Assembly (NCBI RefSeq): GCF_030913655.1
Contig: NZ_CP133189.1
Coordinates: 1,240,001 to 1,304,000 of the forward strand
Reading direction: 5' to 3'
DNA from: Clostridium sp. MB40-C1
GTDB taxonomy: Bacteria > Bacillota > Clostridia > Clostridiales > Clostridiaceae
DNA length: 64,000 bases
Shown here: in pieces, positions 34,180 through 43,757 of the stretch
Layout of the letters: each line of letters opens with the position of its first letter
Position numbering within the stretch: the first letter of the stretch is position 1
Position numbers and translations under genes: made by a program
Notes under the pieces: generated by a model
Seen by the model: the letters and a program-made list of their open reading frames with translations, nothing else
What the model was told of the DNA's origin: nothing
Database searches by the model: none

Positions 34180-35370
34180 ATGAATCCTATTACTGCTTTT
34201 TTGATTGTTGCATGTATTTATTTAATTGGTGATATTATTGGAATTATTACAAAGGCTTGGATTCCCTCAGTGTTTGTAGTGGCAGTATTACTTATTACTG
34301 GCTTTTGGACAATACTTCCAAAAGATTTAATGAAGGTTGCAGGGTTAAGTATGCCAATCGCACTAATTGCTATGTATACCTGTGTTGTTCACATGGGCAG
34401 TGTTATAAGTATAAAGGAACTTACCAAGCAGTGGAAAGTAATTGTTATAACAGTAGTAGGCCTGGTTGGAATGGTTGCATTTTGTTGGCTTATAGCTGCT
34501 CCAATTGTTGGACGTGCGTATGTTGTAGCAGGTCTTCCTCCACTTACAGGTGGAATAGTTGCAGCTTTGATGATGCAACAATCAGCACTTGCTAAAGGAC
34601 TTCAAGATGCGGCTATCCTTGCAGTTGTTATGTATGTAATTCAAGGATTCGCAGGATACCCTCTAACAGCTATATGCCTAAAAAAGGAAGGGAAAAGGCT
34701 TCTTAAACAATATAGAAATGGTGAAATAGCTGCCACTTTAGGCGAAGCAATAACATCAGAGGAGGATTTAGTTTCATCAATGAAAGGAAAACTACTTCCA
34801 GCTATTCCTAAAAAATATAATACCACAAATGTTTTAATGGGAAAAATGGCACTCATAAGTTTTATAAGTTTATACCTTGCAAATCTTAGTCAGGGAAAAG
34901 TTTCAGGTTTCGTTATTTGTTTGGTTTTAAGTATCATTGGTACTGAAATTGGGTTTATTGATACAAGTATATTAAACAAGGCAAATTCTTTTGGATTTAT
35001 GATGTTTATACTTCTTTCAAATATATTTGGAGAGCTTAGCAAAGCAACTCCACAAATGATTGCAAAAATATCTGGTCCACTTATAATAATTATTATTATA
35101 GGTGTAACAGGACTTGCAATATTTTCAATGCTAATTGGAAAATTCCTTGGTATTTCAAAGGAAATGGCATTTGCAGTTTCACTTACTGCACTTTACGGAT
35201 TTCCACAAAACTATATTTTAACTGAAGAAGCATCAAAAGCACTTGCAAAAGATGATGATGAAATGAAGTTTTTAATGGATAGTATGCTTCCACAAATGAT
35301 TGTAGGTGGATTTGTAACAGTTACAATTACATCAGTTATATTAGCTGGTTTATTTGCTAATTTACTTTAA
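34180..35370 (+). CDS. Polytopic transporter, GltS-like, partner of M20 peptidase
   Basis: The 396-residue membrane protein has about ten hydrophobic segments in two related halves. Its conserved glycine-rich re-entrant region LPPLTGGIVAALMMQQSA and the second-half counterpart (LTALYGFPQNYILTEEA) recall Na+-coupled carboxylate carriers such as GltS. I cannot name the substrate. It is followed after 165 bases by an M20 amidohydrolase in the same direction, suggesting uptake of an N-acyl amino acid or dipeptide that the enzyme then cleaves. AAAGGAG lies 8 bases before ATG. Confidence 0.65.
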   Translation: MNPITAFLIVACIYLIGDIIGIITKAWIPSVFVVAVLLITGFWTILPKDLMKVAGLSMPIALIAMYTCVVHMGSVISIKELTKQWKVIVITVVGLVGMVAFCWLIAAPIVGRAYVVAGLPPLTGGIVAALMMQQSALAKGLQDAAILAVVMYVIQGFAGYPLTAICLKKEGKRLLKQYRNGEIAATLGEAITSEEDLVSSMKGKLLPAIPKKYNTTNVLMGKMALISFISLYLANLSQGKVSGFVICLVLSIIGTEIGFIDTSILNKANSFGFMMFILLSNIFGELSKATPQMIAKISGPLIIIIIIGVTGLAIFSMLIGKFLGISKEMAFAVSLTALYGFPQNYILTEEASKALAKDDDEMKFLMDSMLPQMIVGGFVTVTITSVILAGLFANLL

Positions 35371-35535
35371 TAAAGATATTTCAGAAAAATTTAAGAAATT
35401 ATATATACGTGTTTTTTAAAATTGTATATACTTTATTTAATATCTATTGCCACAAATGCTCCAAATATTATAGGTTGGAGATGATTTATGCTAAGAATTT
35501 GAATAATAGTTTCTACTTTTAAGGAGGTAGTTTAA

Positions 35536-36696
35536 ATGGATATAAAGGATTTAACAGAAAAATATGAGGATTACATTGTAAAAATGAGAAGAGAATTCCA
35601 TCAAAATCCTGAGCCAAGTTGGGGCGAAGTTTGGACAACCAAAAGAATAAAAGAAGAATTAGAATCAATGGGAATAGAAGCAAAAACTTTTGATAGAACA
35701 GGTCTTATAGGGACGTTAAAGGGCAGAAAATCAGGGAAAATGGTAGGGTTAAGAGCAGATATAGATGCTCTTTCAATTGAAGAAAATACTGATCTCTCAT
35801 TTAAATCAAATAATAAATTTATGCATGCATGTGGACATGACTGCCATATTGCTATGTTACTTGGTGCTGCAAAGATATTATGTGAAATAAAGGATGAATT
35901 AGATGGAGATGTGCGATTTATTTTTGAACCATCTGAGGAAATTGCAGAAGGTGCAAAATATATGATAAAAAATGGTGCGCTTGATGGTGTAAGTGGCATA
36001 TTAGGAATGCATATATGGGGAAACATGGAAGCACCTAAAATTAATATTGAAAAAGGTCCTAGAATGTCATCAGGAGATATATTCAAAATCAAAGTAAAAG
36101 GAGTTACTGCCCATGGTTCACAACCACACAGCGGAGTAGATGCAATTGTTACAGCATCAGCTATAGTTATGAACTTACAATCAATTGTAAGCAGAGAAAC
36201 AAATCCACTTGAACCTGTAGTTATAAGTATAGGGACAATAAAAGGTGGAGATAGATTTAACATAATTCCTGATGAAGTTGTTATGGAGGGTTCACCAAGA
36301 GTATTTAATCTTGAACTTAGAAATCAACTTGAAGAAAAAATGAGAAGAGTAATTGAAAATACTGCAGAAGTTTATAGGGCAAAGGCTGAATTAGAATATA
36401 TTTATGCAACAATCCCAACAATAAATGATGCTAATATATCTAAAATTGGTCATGACTCAGTAGAAAAATTATATGGAGAAGATGGGCTTATATCAATGGA
36501 AAAAATGACAACTTGCGATGATTTCTGTTTCTATGGTCAATATGTTCCTGCTGCTTATGCATTTATAGGAGGCGGCAACAAGGACAAAGGATTATGGTAT
36601 TCAAATCATAGCGATAAATTTGACATAGATGAAGCTGCTTTACCAAGAGGAGCCGCATTATATGCACAATTTGCAGTGGATTTTTTAAAAAGATAA
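35536..36696 (+). CDS. M20 family amidohydrolase (N-acyl-amino-acid or hippurate hydrolase type)
   Basis: The 386-residue zinc peptidase relative has metal-binding positions ADIDAL, HACGHDCH, EPSEEIAEGA, the dimerisation-domain HGSQPHSGVDA, and a terminal NHSDKFDIDEAAL. These match the M20D (HipO/AmaA/ILL) group, which removes acyl groups from amino acids. Length is usual. AAGGAGGT precedes ATG. Partnered with the upstream membrane carrier, it likely hydrolyses an imported N-acyl compound; substrate is not deducible. Confidence 0.88.
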   Translation: MDIKDLTEKYEDYIVKMRREFHQNPEPSWGEVWTTKRIKEELESMGIEAKTFDRTGLIGTLKGRKSGKMVGLRADIDALSIEENTDLSFKSNNKFMHACGHDCHIAMLLGAAKILCEIKDELDGDVRFIFEPSEEIAEGAKYMIKNGALDGVSGILGMHIWGNMEAPKINIEKGPRMSSGDIFKIKVKGVTAHGSQPHSGVDAIVTASAIVMNLQSIVSRETNPLEPVVISIGTIKGGDRFNIIPDEVVMEGSPRVFNLELRNQLEEKMRRVIENTAEVYRAKAELEYIYATIPTINDANISKIGHDSVEKLYGEDGLISMEKMTTCDDFCFYGQYVPAAYAFIGGGNKDKGLWYSNHSDKFDIDEAALPRGAALYAQFAVDFLKR

Positions 36697-37240
36697 GTTT
36701 TATTGAAGAAATGTTACAAATAAGATAATTTATATCATCATATATTATGCTAATTGAAATAAAGATATCTTTATCATGAAGGTATCTTTTTGAGTTAATA
36801 ATTTATAAGATTATTAACTCAACTATATATTTAAATATGTTATAGATATAAGTATGTTAAAAAAATACGATTCTTACTGAATTGTAAGATTTAAACTGCT
36901 GAATGTAAGAGAACAGTTATTGTTATAAGAAAGGTAAGAAAATATAATAAACATATAGAAATAAAGTTTTACATTAATGTTACACTTTTGTAAGGCTTTA
37001 CTAATACTTTTATTATAAAATAATTACTATACCCTATTAATTAAAAATAAAAAATATTTAGCTTTAATTAAAAAAATTTTTTTAAGAGAGCTGAGTTGTA
37101 TTTATATAAATTTATAGATATAATAATACATGGAAATTCATGGCTGTATTAATCTTAACAAAAAATAAAAAAGCCTTAATCTAAAAACAATTTTAGGACA
37201 AAAAATATTAAAACATACAAGAGAGAAAGGATAGTTAAAA
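36697..37240. other. Gene-free stretch with one terminator
   Basis: AAAGATATCTTTATCATGAAGGTATCTTTTT, given here as stem AAAGATA/TATCTTT at 36762-36792, ends the peptidase unit. The other ~440 bases are AT-rich with no motif I can support. Confidence 0.5.
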
Positions 37241-37828
37241 ATGAATATGGAACTTTTTAGGTTAATAAATAACCTAGCAAATAAGAATGAAGCTTTAGAT
37301 TGGATCATGATGTTCTTTTCAAAATACATGCCTTATATATTTGTTATGGTCGTAGGGGGAGTATTTATATTCGGAGTTATAAAAGGAAACTCTGACTATA
37401 GAAAAGGTGTTTTTAGTACTTTCGTTATTACTATAATAAACTTGGCTTTAAGCTTTATAATTGGTCATATATATTTTGAGGAAAGACCTTTTGCTCATAA
37501 TAAGGTGAATTTGTTGTTGCCTCATGCTGAAGATGCATCTTTTCCAAGTGATCATTCCACAGGAACAATGAGTATAGCATTAGGACTTGAAAAATATAAC
37601 AAATTGCTTAGTAGAATATTTATTATATTATCAATAATTGTGGGATTTTCAAGAGTATATGTTGGAAATCACTACCCTATGGATGTTATAGGAGCATATA
37701 TAATTGTTTTTGTAGCAAATTACATTTACAACCTAAAATTAAGAGATAAAGTTGAAAATTTATATGAAATGGTTGAAAAGAAAATAGCAATAAAATTCGG
37801 TTTGAAAAAATTATACAATGAAGCTTAA
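37241..37828 (+). CDS. PAP2-family undecaprenyl-diphosphatase (BcrC-like)
   Basis: The 195-residue integral membrane phosphatase has the three PAP2 signatures: FEERPFAHN (KX6RP-type), FPSDHSTGTMSIALG (PSGH-type) and SRVYVGNHYPMDVIGA (SRX5HX3D). About five membrane segments place the active site at the outer face. BcrC-type enzymes dephosphorylate undecaprenyl diphosphate to recycle the cell-wall lipid carrier and give bacitracin tolerance. AGAAAGGA precedes ATG. It is monocistronic with a terminator at 37837. Confidence 0.88.
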   Translation: MNMELFRLINNLANKNEALDWIMMFFSKYMPYIFVMVVGGVFIFGVIKGNSDYRKGVFSTFVITIINLALSFIIGHIYFEERPFAHNKVNLLLPHAEDASFPSDHSTGTMSIALGLEKYNKLLSRIFIILSIIVGFSRVYVGNHYPMDVIGAYIIVFVANYIYNLKLRDKVENLYEMVEKKIAIKFGLKKLYNEA

Positions 37829-37836
37829 CATCTAAA

Positions 37837-37872
37837 AAAGCATGAGCAAAAATTTAAGCTCATGTTTTTTTA
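37837..37872 (+). terminator. Terminator after the PAP2 gene
   Basis: CATGAGC pairs with GCTCATG, flanked by A-rich left sequence and TTTTTTT on the right. Confidence 0.85.
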
Positions 37873-37965
37873 CGATATATCTTTGGTTGTTATTTAAAGT
37901 ATAGTATAGATAATCTTAAATCAATTTTCTGTTTTAATTTTATTAAATGAATGGAAGGTATTATT

Positions 37966-38652
37966 ATGAAAATAAAACATAAAAAAAGATTTATAATAAT
38001 ATCAATTTTAATAGTAATATTTGCATTAAGTTATGGGATACTTTCATATCTAAGTCTGCTTCCTCAAAAGATATATAAAGCTGAAAACTTTGGTATTGAA
38101 ACAATACATAGCAAGAATGATTGTAATAAAAATGGTATTGACGATTATACAGATATATTATTAGGTGCCAGAACGGATGCAGAAAAAAAGCCAAAGTACA
38201 AAAGTCAGTATTATGTAGGGGGATATCCTCCAGATAATGAAGGGGTTTGTAGTGATGTAGTATGGAGGGCATTTAAAAATGCAGGATATTCATTAAAGGA
38301 CATGGTGGATGAAGATATAAAAAATAATTTATCTAAGTATCCAAGAATTACTGGCAAACCAGATAACAATATTGATTTTAGAAGAGTACCCAATTTGAAA
38401 GTATTTTTTGATCGTAATGCCAAATCATGTACTTTAAACCCATATAAAATTGAAGAATGGCAGCCTGGAGATATTGTTATATTTGGCAAGAACTACACCC
38501 ATATAGGAATTATATCTGACAAGCGAAATGTTCGTGGTATTCCTTTCTTGATTCATAACTCAGCCCAACCTGTACGAGAAGAAAATGTTTTAATTAGGTG
38601 GGATAAAGTAAGAGGAATTACAGGTCACTATAGGTTTGAATATACACATTAA
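37966..38652 (+). CDS. DUF1287 secreted/membrane-anchored protein
   Basis: The 228-residue protein has an N-terminal signal anchor (RFIIISILIVIFALSYGILS, about 8-27) and then the DUF1287 domain, an NlpC/P60-like papain fold. The likely catalytic Cys is in GGYPPDNEGVCSDVVWRAF, and the His is in GDIVIFGKNYTHIGIISD, with a following INSAQ-like IHNSAQPV. By fold it may act on cell-wall peptides outside the membrane. The ATG at 37966 fits GGAAGGT; an ATG 15 bases upstream overlaps it. The calcium-loop-like NDCNKNGIDDYTD (about 50-62) is noteworthy. Confidence 0.8.
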   Translation: MKIKHKKRFIIISILIVIFALSYGILSYLSLLPQKIYKAENFGIETIHSKNDCNKNGIDDYTDILLGARTDAEKKPKYKSQYYVGGYPPDNEGVCSDVVWRAFKNAGYSLKDMVDEDIKNNLSKYPRITGKPDNNIDFRRVPNLKVFFDRNAKSCTLNPYKIEEWQPGDIVIFGKNYTHIGIISDKRNVRGIPFLIHNSAQPVREENVLIRWDKVRGITGHYRFEYTH

Positions 38653-38686
38653 GTATTTTGGTTTATAATACAATTTTTAAAAACTT

Positions 38687-38724
38687 AAAGCCCTTAAGTG
38701 AATAAGGTTCACTTAAGGGCTTTT
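38687..38724 (+). terminator. Terminator after the DUF1287 gene
   Basis: AAAGCCCTTAAGTGAA pairs perfectly with TTCACTTAAGGGCTTT. The rest of 38653-38953 shows only a vague family B-like fragment near 38787-38812. Confidence 0.85.
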
Positions 38725-38953
38725 GCATTTAAAAATATATACATCCTTTTTTAGTTTACTTCGTTATATAAGTGAAAGAGGAAGGTGTATAACTATGCAA
38801 TTAGCTGATAAATATCAGACTATACAGCGTAGGCTGATATTTATCATTATATTAAGATTTATAATTAGTTGTAAGGATTAAATAAAATAAATATAGATGT
38901 TTGATGGTTTAACCATATACATGAAAAGGATATATTAAAAAATCTGTCATTCA

Positions 38954-39391
38954 CTATTCATCTAAGTAATCAAGATTTAATTGACCTAATAAATCATTAG
39001 TATCGATTAAATTTAATCTTTTGTTAATTGAAAACATTATAGCAGAATCTCTAGGGTCTTTCGGATAAAGTTGTCCAACATTTCCTAGGGTTAGAGCTTT
39101 TTGAGTTTCTTCAATATTCAATTTTGCAGCGATACATAGCTGTAAAATTTTATTTCGACTAGGTTTTTTCGTTCCATTTAATATTTGATAGGCATAAGTT
39201 CTATCAAGATTAGAAAGTTCAATAAGTTTACTCTTTTTTATATTCTTTTCTTCTAGTATGGATGTAACGTATGAACAAAAATCAAGATTACTAAATGTAG
39301 TTTTTACTTTTTTTACATATATATTTAAATTAGATGTATTGTCTATGGAATTTAGTATGTTTAAAAGTTCAGAAGTTTTTTTGTCTTTCAC
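38954..39391 (-). CDS. XRE-family protein divergent to a Ser/Thr kinase
   Basis: The 145-residue protein has an N-terminal Ser/Thr/Asn-rich region (about 1-45), a central HTH (ILEEKNIKKSKLIELSNLDR, then TYAYQILNGTKKPSRNKIL) and a C-terminal module with LYPKDPRDSAIMFSINKRLN and LIDTNDLLGQLNLDYLDE. The last module is not part of ordinary repressors and may be a target or docking part for the kinase encoded in the opposite direction 100 bases away. The start is GTG 39391 with GGAGG 9 bases upstream. The shared intergenic region suggests joint control. Confidence 0.75.
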   Translation of the reverse strand: MKDKKTSELLNILNSIDNTSNLNIYVKKVKTTFSNLDFCSYVTSILEEKNIKKSKLIELSNLDRTYAYQILNGTKKPSRNKILQLCIAAKLNIEETQKALTLGNVGQLYPKDPRDSAIMFSINKRLNLIDTNDLLGQLNLDYLDE

Positions 39392-39491
39392 TATGAAGAT
39401 CCTCCTTAAATTATGTTAGTAGAATTACATTATATATATAAATATGATATAATTTTCCTTATATAAAAGCAATGATTGAAGGGGAGTTTAA

Positions 39492-40622
39492 ATGAAGAAT
39501 TTGGTTGCAGAACATAAGTTATCACTATATAAAACATTAACTAAGCTTAGTGAAAATGAAAAAAGTGAGGTTTTTTTAGTACAGCATATTCAAACTAATA
39601 GTATTTATGTAAAAAAGATTCTTGCGAATTATAATATAGATGTTTATAAAGCTATACAAACAATTAAAAGTATGTATACTCCACATATTTATGAAATTTT
39701 AGAATTTGATAATGAATTGATATTAATAGAAGAATTTGTTAATGGTTTAACTTTAGAAGAAATTTTAAATACATCGAAATGTTTAACAGAAGTTGAAACG
39801 ATAAATTATATGATTCATCTTTGTGACATATTAGGAGAACTTCATAATATAGATCCACCTATAATTCATAGAGACATAAAACCATCTAACATAATAATAA
39901 ATAATGATGGCATTTTAAAATTAATAGATTACGATGTATCTAGAACTTATAAGACAGAAGAAAGTTGTGACACAGTTATAATGGGCACACAAGAATATGC
40001 ATCTCCCGAACAATTTGGTTTCTCACAGACAGATTGTAGAAGTGATATATATTCAATGGGAGTATTAATGAATGTTTTAACCACAGGAAATTATCCAAAG
40101 TACCATAAAAATGATGGTACATTAAAGGATATAATAAAAAAATGTACGAAGATTTTACCCGAGCATAGATATCAATCTATAAAATTATTAGAAATGGATT
40201 TGCAACTTAAATTAGAACAGATTAAAAAGAAGTCTCGGGATAATATAAATTTAATATGTGATTTAGAGGAGAAAAAAGTAACATTTAAAGATCAATTTAC
40301 AGATATAACATTAAAAAATTTTTATAAAATAATACCTGGATTTAGAAGCGGAAAGAAATGGAAAGGTATTATAGCATGTTTTTGGTATCTTGTTTTAATA
40401 ATAAGTATGATAGTGCCTAATGGAAATTCATTCTTAGATGATTTAATAATATTTTCACTATGTTTAATATTAACAATTTTGTATACAAATTTCTTAAATA
40501 TAAGAAATTATATCCCTCTATTAAAAAAGGAACAAATTCATTTTAGAATTTTAGGATATATAGTCTGCACATTTCTTTTAATTATAATAGCTGGTGCGTT
40601 TATGGAGATTGCAAAACAATAA
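39492..40622 (+). CDS. Membrane-bound Hanks-type Ser/Thr protein kinase
   Basis: The 376-residue protein has a catalytic domain at about 15-240: a lysine at YVKKIL (41-42), HRDIKPSN with D128, metal-binding DYD at 146-148 in place of DFG, and QEYASPEQFG plus DIYSMGVLM. The glycine-rich loop is poorly conserved (LSENEKSEVFLV). Three membrane segments (about 292-310, 317-335, 353-371) form the C-terminus, with no PASTA sensor, unlike PrkC. It is divergent from an XRE-type gene and followed by a small membrane protein gene. A dedicated signalling module is likely, substrate unknown. Confidence 0.85.
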   Translation: MKNLVAEHKLSLYKTLTKLSENEKSEVFLVQHIQTNSIYVKKILANYNIDVYKAIQTIKSMYTPHIYEILEFDNELILIEEFVNGLTLEEILNTSKCLTEVETINYMIHLCDILGELHNIDPPIIHRDIKPSNIIINNDGILKLIDYDVSRTYKTEESCDTVIMGTQEYASPEQFGFSQTDCRSDIYSMGVLMNVLTTGNYPKYHKNDGTLKDIIKKCTKILPEHRYQSIKLLEMDLQLKLEQIKKKSRDNINLICDLEEKKVTFKDQFTDITLKNFYKIIPGFRSGKKWKGIIACFWYLVLIISMIVPNGNSFLDDLIIFSLCLILTILYTNFLNIRNYIPLLKKEQIHFRILGYIVCTFLLIIIAGAFMEIAKQ

Positions 40623-40726
40623 TTTATAGTGTTTTGTATTTTGTATGCTGCTAGCATACCAACTAAAAAATATATATTTTATAATAATATTCGTAGCGAT
40701 AATTAACATATATAGGGGGAGTTAAT

Positions 40727-41071
40727 ATGAAAAAAAGTAAAGCATTAATTATATCATCAATACTAGGAATTATATATTCAATTTATTTAGTTATTCATTT
40801 TGGTGGTTCAGTACTTGGAGCAAATTCAGGATCTGAAGCTGTGGGGGGGGCTATAGCAACAGCATTAGTCACACCACATATGATTTGTGTAATTTTAGCT
40901 GCAATATTCAATACAATTGGAGCAATATTTAATAAATCAGGTTTTGCATTAGTAGGTGCAATACTTTATTGTGTTGGTGGAGTGTTATTTATAATGTATA
41001 TTATATTTGTTATTCCAATGATAATTTTAAGTTTTGTTGGATATGGAAGTGTTAAAAAGAGGTTAGCGTAA
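40727..41071 (+). CDS. Small membrane protein near the kinase (DUF4064-like)
   Basis: The 114-residue protein has three to four hydrophobic segments: IISSILGIIYSIYLVIHFGG, ATALVTPHMICVILAAIFNT, and GFALVGAILYCVGGVLFIMY followed by a further hydrophobic run. Small proteins of this shape are common in clostridia next to regulatory kinases; function is unknown. AGGGGGAG lies before ATG. It follows the kinase by 104 bases in the same direction and ends in a terminator. Confidence 0.65.
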   Translation: MKKSKALIISSILGIIYSIYLVIHFGGSVLGANSGSEAVGGAIATALVTPHMICVILAAIFNTIGAIFNKSGFALVGAILYCVGGVLFIMYIIFVIPMIILSFVGYGSVKKRLA

Positions 41072-41090
41072 ATAAATTTTAAATTTAGAA

Positions 41091-41140
41091 AAAAGCTATG
41101 AACTTGGATTTTAAAGCATCTAAGCTCATAGCTTTTTTAT
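41091..41140 (+). terminator. Terminator after the small membrane protein gene
   Basis: AAAAGCTATGA pairs with TCATAGCTTTT, then TTATTGTC. Nearby, TTGGAATTATGCAATTTTTT (about 41158-41177) is a half copy of repeat family B. The rest of the gap to 41379 is featureless. Confidence 0.7.
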
Positions 41141-41379
41141 TGTCTTTTAATAAAATTTTGGAATTATGCAATTTTTTAAAATAGTAGTTTATTATATAAT
41201 TATACAAAAGTGTTTTAAAGTTCATAAATAAAATGGTTTTTAGAGGTAGAACTCTTAAGGTTTTTTTGATAGAAAGAATATATAAATTTATTATAAATCA
41301 TAGTTTAAGATTAAACGTGTTATAATTTAAATTAATATTATAGAAAATTAATACAAAAATATGATAATGGAGATGAAAT

Positions 41380-42294
41380 ATGTTTGATTTAAATGCTGTT
41401 AATCAAGTTACTATACTTACAATATTAATAATAGTAGGATTTTATGCAAAAAAAAGAGGGTATATTAATGACGATGTAAATAAAGGACTTTCAGATATAT
41501 TAATAAATATAACAAACCCTTGTTTAATATTAATATCTTTTAGTTTTAAGTTTTCTAGAGAAATGCTTGGAAATATAGGTAGAGTTATTATATATTCGAC
41601 CCTTATACATATAGTATTACTTATATTAGGAAAGATAATGTACATAAAATATTATGACAATGATGAACAGAATATACTGAAATTTTTAACTTTATTCTCT
41701 AATTGTGGTTTCATAGGGTACCCTGTACTTCAAGGAGTGTATGGAAATATAGCAATATTCTATGCGTCTATTTTTAGTATACCTTATAATGTTTTATTGT
41801 GGACTTATGGTATAAGACTGTTTTCTAAAAAGAAAGGCTCTACAAACTTACTAAAACAATTGTTCAGCCCTGCACTTATATCTATCTTTATAGGACTTAT
41901 AATGTTTTTATTTTCAATTAAGTTACTATATCCAATACATAGGAGTATAGAAATAGTTGGAAATATGACAGCACCTATTGCCATGATGATAACAGGTGTT
42001 GCTTTGGCAAGTATTAAAGCTAAAGATATATTTCTAGGAATAAAGGCGTACTATCCCGTTATATCAAGACTTATAATACTACCAGCAGTAATTTATGCTA
42101 TGTTAAGTATTTTAAAGGTGGACAAGTTTCTTATGGAGATATGTGTAATCATAGAAGCTATGCCTCCAGCTTCACTTACAGTAGTATTTGCAGAAAGCTA
42201 TGAGAGCAATGTTGATTTTGCTGCAAAATGCACCTTTTTAAGTACTATAATATCAGTAATAACAATCCCGATAGTTATTTCCCTTGTTAGATAA
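41380..42294 (+). CDS. AEC-family (auxin efflux carrier-like) transporter
   Basis: The 304-residue carrier has ten predicted membrane segments in two five-segment halves. Family marks are NPCLILISF in the first half, the central LFSNCGFIGYPVL, and MPPASLTVVFAE in the second. Bacterial relatives export or import malate, malonate or other small carboxylates; the substrate here is not deducible. GGAGATG precedes ATG. There is no partner gene in the same direction, so it is probably expressed alone. Confidence 0.82.
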   Translation: MFDLNAVNQVTILTILIIVGFYAKKRGYINDDVNKGLSDILINITNPCLILISFSFKFSREMLGNIGRVIIYSTLIHIVLLILGKIMYIKYYDNDEQNILKFLTLFSNCGFIGYPVLQGVYGNIAIFYASIFSIPYNVLLWTYGIRLFSKKKGSTNLLKQLFSPALISIFIGLIMFLFSIKLLYPIHRSIEIVGNMTAPIAMMITGVALASIKAKDIFLGIKAYYPVISRLIILPAVIYAMLSILKVDKFLMEICVIIEAMPPASLTVVFAESYESNVDFAAKCTFLSTIISVITIPIVISLVR

Positions 42295-42480
42295 AAGTTT
42301 AATATCTTGTTATGAAAAGTATATAAAAGTAGATTATGGTTTAAAAAACGTTGAGTTTGTAGCTAGAATTATAGCTAATTTAACAATTTAGGTATGGCTT
42401 TTAATTATCAATAATAAAGAAATAATATATTAAAATTAAGTACAAATCACTAGTGAAGAAAGAAAAATTTTGCCATAAAG

Positions 42481-42528
42481 AATAAAGTCCATTGAATATA
42501 TATTATATTTAGTGGACTTTATTCTTTG
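42481..42528 (-). terminator. Terminator of the LPG-synthase-like gene
   Basis: AATAAAGTCCA pairs with TGGACTTTATT around an AT-rich loop; the stem overlaps the end of the minus-strand gene. Confidence 0.65.
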
Positions 42529-43525
42529 AATTTGGTTGTGATAAAGCAAATATACTACCTATAGCTATTGATGAATAATAAGTTAACAATCTCCATATAA
42601 AAATGGCTGTTATAATTGTGTCTGATTTAAAAAACAAACTATAGATTAAATAAAACCCAGCTTCTGCGCCGCCTTCTGCACCAGGAATAGGGAGAGCGGC
42701 CATGAAATTTATTAAAAAAATTTGGGCAGTGATCATGGTTAACACATCAGCCGAATTGAAACCAAAACTTCTATAAATACAATAAGGTATGATAAAAAAG
42801 ACTATCCACTGAATGAATGTAAAAAAGGAAGCATAGATACACATTTTTATATTTTTAGTTATTAAAAACGCATTTTTGTGGAAATTTTTTAATTCATCCT
42901 CCATGTTTTTATAAGCACATTCAACACTTTTTATTATTCTAAACTTTTTAAATACTTTTAAAACAAATAATAATATATTTTTAGTTGCTTTACTATTAAT
43001 TGATAATAATATGGCAAGCACCATCATTATTATATGAATAGCAAATCCTGCAATACAGAGATATATAAAGTACTTAACTTTCGAGTTAAAATAATTAAAC
43101 TTAAGCAAAAATGCTATAGCTAAGATGACTATATTTACAGCTTGATGTATTATAAATTTTATCATTAAAACAGTACCTGCTATTCCTCCTGGTATCTTAC
43201 TTTCGGCCATTGCATATAGTTGAGCAGGATGACTCCCTGATGCAAGGGGGGTTATAGCACCAAAAAATTGCCCAATCATTTCAAATTTGAATGATTTTAT
43301 CAGTAAATTATTTGTATTATAGAATGTTTTAGTTATTATATATAAGACAAGTGTTTCAAAAAACCAAAATAGAAGCATTAGGATAATAGCCAATAGTATC
43401 CATGATTTATTTAGTGTTTTAATTTCTCTAATCAAGGAGTCTAACCCTTTAGTAAAAAGAAAAAACGATAAAAAAATGCAGGTAGAAACTATTACTACAA
43501 TTGAATTGAATACTTTATTTTTCAT
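42509..43525 (-). CDS. Lysylphosphatidylglycerol synthase-like transmembrane protein (YbhN/UPF0104)
   Basis: The 338-residue protein has about eight membrane segments and matches the flippase-like domain of MprF. Marks are the early GLDSLIREIKTLNKSWILLA, FFGAITPLASGSHPAQLYAM, FIPYCIYRSFGFNSADVLTM and the conserved PIPGAEGGAEAGFYLIYSLF. The soluble aminoacyl-transfer domain of MprF is absent, so it is a stand-alone membrane part, possibly lipid-translocating. AGGAG lies upstream of ATG. It is monocistronic on the minus strand. Confidence 0.85.
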   Translation of the reverse strand: MKNKVFNSIVVIVSTCIFLSFFLFTKGLDSLIREIKTLNKSWILLAIILMLLFWFFETLVLYIITKTFYNTNNLLIKSFKFEMIGQFFGAITPLASGSHPAQLYAMAESKIPGGIAGTVLMIKFIIHQAVNIVILAIAFLLKFNYFNSKVKYFIYLCIAGFAIHIIMMVLAILLSINSKATKNILLFVLKVFKKFRIIKSVECAYKNMEDELKNFHKNAFLITKNIKMCIYASFFTFIQWIVFFIIPYCIYRSFGFNSADVLTMITAQIFLINFMAALPIPGAEGGAEAGFYLIYSLFFKSDTIITAIFIWRLLTYYSSIAIGSIFALSQPNSKNKVH

Positions 43526-43698
43526 TTATAGTACTCCTAAATTTTTAGTATGATTAATAATGTTTTATTAATATAATATGTGCTGCTAAAATACTTCCTA
43601 TACAAATAGATCATAATGGAATCAAATAGATGAACTTCATAAGATAGATGATAAGGTGATTTATGCAGTTAATTAACAGATTAAAAAGCTAAGTATAA

Positions 43699-43752
43699 AA
43701 AAGGACCCCTTAAATATATAATGAGGTGAGCATATTTAAGGGGTTATTTTTT
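43699..43752 (-). terminator. Terminator after the response regulator gene
   Basis: On minus, AACCCCTTAAATAT pairs with ATATTTAAGGGGT and is followed by CCTTTTTTATAC. Confidence 0.8.
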
Positions 43753-43757
43753 TGGAG

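Noticed and set aside
34257-34595. Plus-strand frame within the carrier gene
   Set aside because: It is an out-of-frame shadow rich in Cys and Ser with no start signal.
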